Shown: positions 6,979 through 9,709 of the stretch, in pieces
Layout of the letters: every line of letters begins with the position of its first letter
How positions within the stretch are numbered: the first letter of the stretch is position 1
Origin: Weeksellaceae bacterium
Lineage (GTDB): Bacteria > Bacteroidota > Bacteroidia > Flavobacteriales > Weeksellaceae
DNA: 9,709 nt
Reading direction: 5' to 3'
Assembly (NCBI GenBank): GCA_028698395.1
Contig: JAQVDG010000047.1
Location: forward strand, 1-9,709
Translations under genes and position numbers: made by a program
Notes under the pieces: model-generated
The model's database searches: none
Seen by the model: only the letters and a program-made list of their open reading frames with translations
Told to the model about the DNA's origin: nothing

Positions 6979-8901
6979 ATGATTAACATTAGCCTTCCCG
7001 ATGGGAGTGTCAAACCATTTGAGAGCGGAGTTACTCCCATGGATATTGCATTGAGTATAAGCGAAGGACTGGCACGAAATGTTCTGTCCGCAATAGTTAA
7101 CGGAAATCAGGTAGAATCAACTACACCGATCACTACCGATGCAAGTGTTCAATTATTGACGTGGAATGATGATTTAGGAAAAAAAGCATTTTGGCATTCT
7201 TCTGCTCATTTATTGGCACAAGCTATTTTAGAATTTTATCCCAATGCAAAATTAACCATTGGTCCGGCGATTGAAAATGGATTTTATTATGATGTTGATT
7301 TTGGTGAAGAAACTTTTTCTGATAAAGATTTTGAAAAAATTGAAAAGAAAATATTGGAAAACGCCAAGAAAAAAGCAGAATTTAATTTGTATTCGGTTTC
7401 CAAAGCTGATGCTTTGAAAGAATATGCCAATAATGAATACAAAACGGAATTAATTGAAAATTTGAACGACGGAGAAATCACTTTTTGTTCTCATGATAAT
7501 TTCACTGATTTATGTCGAGGTGGGCACATTCCCAATACCGGATTTGTGAAGGCTGTTAAAATTTTGAATGCTGCTGGAGCATATTGGCGAGGCGATGAGA
7601 AAAATAAACAATTGACTCGGGTTTATGGAATTTCATTTCCAAAACAAAAAGATTTAACCGAGTATTTACAACTTTTAGAAGAAGCAAAAAAACGAGACCA
7701 TAGAAAATTAGGAAAAGAATTACAGTTTTTTACATTTTCAGAAAAAGTAGGACAAGGTTTACCGTTATGGTTGCCAAAAGGAACAGCTTTACGAAAAAAA
7801 TTAGAGAATTTTCTAATAAAAGCACAGCAAAAAGCCGGATATGAGATGGTGATTACACCTCATATCGGACACAAAGATTTGTACGTAACCTCCGGACATT
7901 ATGCCAAATATGGTGCAGATAGCTTTCAGCCAATTCATACACCAAATGAAGGTGAAGAGTTCCTGTTAAAACCGATGAATTGCCCTCATCATTGCGAAAT
8001 TTATAAAGCAAATCAATGGTCCTATCGGGATTTACCTAAACGTTATGCAGAATTTGGAACTGTGTATCGTTACGAACAAAGTGGAGAATTACACGGTTTA
8101 ACCCGTGTGAGAGGATTTACGCAAGATGATGCACATTTGTTCTGTACACCCGATCAATTATTGGGTGAATTTCAAAACGTAATTGACTTGGTATTATACG
8201 TTTTCAATACTTTAGGATTTGAGGATTTTACGGCACAAGTTTCTTTACGTGACCCGGAAAATAAAGAGAAATACATTGGTTCCGATGAAAATTGGGAAAA
8301 GGCAGAAAGTGCCATTATTCAGGCAGCGGCAGAAAAAGGATTGAAAACAGTAGTAGAATACGGAGAAGCTGCTTTTTATGGGCCAAAATTAGATTTTATG
8401 GTTAAAGATGCTTTAGGAAGAAAATGGCAATTGGGAACAATTCAAGTCGATTATAATTTACCGGAGCGATTTGAGTTAACCTATATTGGCTCTGATAATC
8501 AGGCGCATACTCCTGTGATGATTCACCGAGCTCCTTTTGGTTCTATGGAACGATTTGTAGCAATTTTATTGGAACACACAGCCGGAATTTTCCCATTGTG
8601 GCTAACGCCTGAGCCTTTTATCGTACTGCCAATCAGTGAGAAATATCAAGAATATGCAGAAAAAGTTTCAGAATTCATGGAAAATTCCGATATTCGCGGC
8701 CTGATTGATCATCGCAACGAGAAAACGGGCAAAAAGATACGGGAGGCGGAGATGAAAAAAATTCCTTATATGGTGATTGTAGGAGAAAAAGAAGCAGAAG
8801 AAGGAACTGTTTCAGTTCGTAAACACGGAGGTGAGGATTTGGGAACAATGACTTTAGAAGAATTTCGTAATCGATTGGTCAAAGAAATAGAAGTTAATTA
8901 A
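6979..8901 (+). CDS. thrS: Threonyl-tRNA synthetase
   Basis: ThrRS charges tRNA-Thr with threonine in the cytoplasm and edits mischarged Ser-tRNA. The protein is full length (640 residues; E. coli 642) with all domains: N-terminal TGS (about 1-61), the editing domain with HSSAH (73-77) and DLCRGGH (177-183), the class II catalytic core (about 240-535), and the anticodon-binding domain (about 545-640). The zinc ligands that select threonine are in place: Cys335 in MNCPHH, His386 in DDAHLF and His516 in MIHRAP. Motif 2 is seen around [21 protein letters not shown] (364-384) and motif 3 at [12 protein letters not shown] (515-526). It is the first gene of the thrS-infC-rpmI operon; infC begins 13 bases after its stop. 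A 20-codon segment near the 3' end (8695-8754) uses atypical GC-rich codons. Confidence 0.98.
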   Translation: MINISLPDGSVKPFESGVTPMDIALSISEGLARNVLSAIVNGNQVESTTPITTDASVQLLTWNDDLGKKAFWHSSAHLLAQAILEFYPNAKLTIGPAIENGFYYDVDFGEETFSDKDFEKIEKKILENAKKKAEFNLYSVSKADALKEYANNEYKTELIENLNDGEITFCSHDNFTDLCRGGHIPNTGFVKAVKILNAAGAYWRGDEKNKQLTRVYGISFPKQKDLTEYLQLLEEAKKRDHRKLGKELQFFTFSEKVGQGLPLWLPKGTALRKKLENFLIKAQQKAGYEMVITPHIGHKDLYVTSGHYAKYGADSFQPIHTPNEGEEFLLKPMNCPHHCEIYKANQWSYRDLPKRYAEFGTVYRYEQSGELHGLTRVRGFTQDDAHLFCTPDQLLGEFQNVIDLVLYVFNTLGFEDFTAQVSLRDPENKEKYIGSDENWEKAESAIIQAAAEKGLKTVVEYGEAAFYGPKLDFMVKDALGRKWQLGTIQVDYNLPERFELTYIGSDNQAHTPVMIHRAPFGSMERFVAILLEHTAGIFPLWLTPEPFIVLPISEKYQEYAEKVSEFMENSDIRGLIDHRNEKTGKKIREAEMKKIPYMVIVGEKEAEEGTVSVRKHGGEDLGTMTLEEFRNRLVKEIEVN

Positions 8902-8914
8902 AATTATATAAGTT

Positions 8915-8917
8915 ATC
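8915..8917 (+). promoter_or_regulatory. Non-standard AUC initiation codon of infC (autoregulatory site)
   Basis: No ATG, GTG or TTG lies between the in-frame stop at 8909-8911 and codon 8957, yet the intervening codons encode a conserved-looking IF3 N-terminus. ATC at 8915 is the best-placed near-cognate codon. In E. coli the AUU start lets IF3 repress its own mRNA, because IF3 rejects such codons. The same feedback is inferred here, not shown. Confidence 0.7.
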
Positions 8918-9469
8918 GCAATTAAAAGAAGAGGAGGCGGACGCGGACCGGCTCGTGTGATCAAAGAAGATCAGCATAAAATTAATGAAAAAATAACCGT
9001 ACCGGAAATTAGGGTAGTAGGTGAGGGAATCGAACCGGGGATTTATCCGACAGCAAAAGCTTTGGAGATGGCCGATGCAGAAGGTTTGGATTTGGTGATG
9101 ATTACAGAAAAAGCTAACCCGCCTGTTTGTCGTATTGTGGATTATAAAAAATTCCTGTACGAACAGAAGAAAAAAGAAAAAGAACTAAAAGCCAAACAAC
9201 AGAAAGTGGTCATTAAGGAAATCCGATTTGGACCTCAAACGGATGAGCATGATTACGAATTTAAGAAAAAGCATGCTCGTAGCTTTTTGGAAGAGGGTTC
9301 TAAATTAAAAGCTTATGTTTTCTTCAAAGGACGGTCTATTATTTTTAAAGATCAGGGAGAAATTCTTTTATTGAAGTTAGCACAAGAATTGGAAGACATC
9401 GGAAAAGTTGAGCAATTACCTAAATTAGAAGGGAAACGCATGATTATGATGATGGCTCCGAAAAAATAG
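8915..9469 (+). CDS. infC: Translation initiation factor IF-3, probable AUC start
   Basis: IF3 binds the 30S ribosomal subunit, keeps subunits apart and checks start-codon and initiator-tRNA pairing. The first ordinary start in this frame is GTG at 8957 (170 residues), but the frame is open upstream to a stop at 8909-8911 and encodes the basic, IF3-like leader [14 protein letters not shown] directly before [10 protein letters not shown] place the start at ATC 8915-8917, giving 184 residues with N-terminus M-AIKRRGG, close to the usual 175-185. This parallels the AUU start of E. coli infC. The IF3 signature [12 protein letters not shown] lies at about 72-83, then a lysine-rich linker (85-97), then the C-terminal domain with [15 protein letters not shown] and ending [11 protein letters not shown]. 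The 13-base gap from thrS has no Shine-Dalgarno. GTT 8912 and ATT 8921 are the alternative start codons. The product is certain; the exact start is inferred. Confidence 0.93.
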   Translation: MAIKRRGGGRGPARVIKEDQHKINEKITVPEIRVVGEGIEPGIYPTAKALEMADAEGLDLVMITEKANPPVCRIVDYKKFLYEQKKKEKELKAKQQKVVIKEIRFGPQTDEHDYEFKKKHARSFLEEGSKLKAYVFFKGRSIIFKDQGEILLLKLAQELEDIGKVEQLPKLEGKRMIMMMAPKK

Positions 9470-9529
9470 GTGAATTTTGAAGCTCGAATTTCACAAAAAA
9501 ATGAAGACGTTTATAAAAAACATACAATT

Positions 9530-9709
9530 ATGCCAAAATTAAAAACAAAATCAAGTGCTAAAAAGCGTTTTAAAGTTACCGGAACCGGTAAAATTAAAAG
9601 AAAACACGCTTTTAAAAGCCACATCCTTACAAAAAAAGGAACAAAACAAAAACGCAGATTAACACATTCAGGCCTTGTTGATAATGCAGATTTGAATAGT
9701 GTTAGAGAG
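9530..9709 (+). CDS. rpmI: 50S ribosomal protein bL35, 3' truncated
   Basis: The ATG at 9530 opens a frame that runs 60 codons to the window edge without a stop. The product is very basic and begins [20 protein letters not shown], the classic bL35 N-terminus, followed by [16 protein letters not shown] and [14 protein letters not shown]. bL35 is about 65 residues, so about five residues are missing. It is a small component of the large ribosomal subunit. The position after infC matches the conserved thrS-infC-rpmI-rplT order, so rplT is expected just outside the window. The 60-base gap after infC is AT-rich with no clear terminator or Shine-Dalgarno. Confidence 0.95.
   Translation, partial: MPKLKTKSSAKKRFKVTGTGKIKRKHAFKSHILTKKGTKQKRRLTHSGLVDNADLNSVRE

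Noticed and set aside
8957..9469. GTG at 8957 as the infC start
   Set aside because: Fourteen upstream in-frame codons encode a typical basic IF3 leader, and the GAGGAGG at 8931-8937 is too far (19 bases) from this GTG to act as its ribosome binding site.
9470..9494. Weak hairpin (GTGAA/TTCAC) followed by seven As just after infC
   Set aside because: Only about five consecutive base pairs and no T-run on the + strand; not a terminator, and not convincing as an L20-type leader.
9501..9542. 13-codon ATG frame overlapping the rpmI start
   Set aside because: Very short, AT-rich, without a ribosome binding site; probably chance, although an overlapping leader peptide cannot be excluded.

Overview
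The window looks like an AT-rich chromosomal segment from a member of the Bacteroidota, most likely class Flavobacteriia. Pointers are the protein sequences (SufB/C/D, ThrRS, IF3, a SMUG2-type glycosylase), the lack of recognisable Shine-Dalgarno sequences before most genes, a TAnnTTTG promoter box upstream of thrS, and the order thrS-infC-rpmI. I cannot name the genus from the sequence alone. No tRNA, rRNA, CRISPR array, insertion sequence or phage gene is visible, and no gene-free stretch exceeds 90 bases.

Left part (1-4760, + strand): an iron-sulfur cluster assembly operon. It starts with the 3' end of an A-type carrier gene (SufA/IscA/ErpA family), then a gene for an unrecognised and probably exported 284-residue protein, then sufB, sufC and sufD, which encode the SufBC2D scaffold. 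Gaps are short (19, 3, 45 and 18 bases), so one transcript is likely. The cluster ends at a hairpin with a T-run right after sufD. No sufS or sufE follows, so the cysteine desulfurase arm must be encoded elsewhere.

Middle part (4831-6890, - strand): a SMUG2-like uracil-DNA glycosylase gene converges on sufD. Upstream of it, in the same direction, is an acetyl-CoA hydrolase/CoA-transferase family gene.

Right part (6949-9709, + strand): a divergent 88-base promoter region leads into the translation operon thrS-infC-rpmI, with rpmI cut by the window edge; rplT would be expected next. The infC reading frame extends 14 codons upstream of the first ordinary start (GTG) and most likely begins at an AUC codon, making IF3 184 residues long.

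Most of the window is conserved housekeeping DNA. The points most worth a second look are the unrecognised exported protein inside the suf operon, the AUC start of infC, and a strong excess of the tetranucleotide CCGG (54 by hand count) in otherwise AT-rich DNA.
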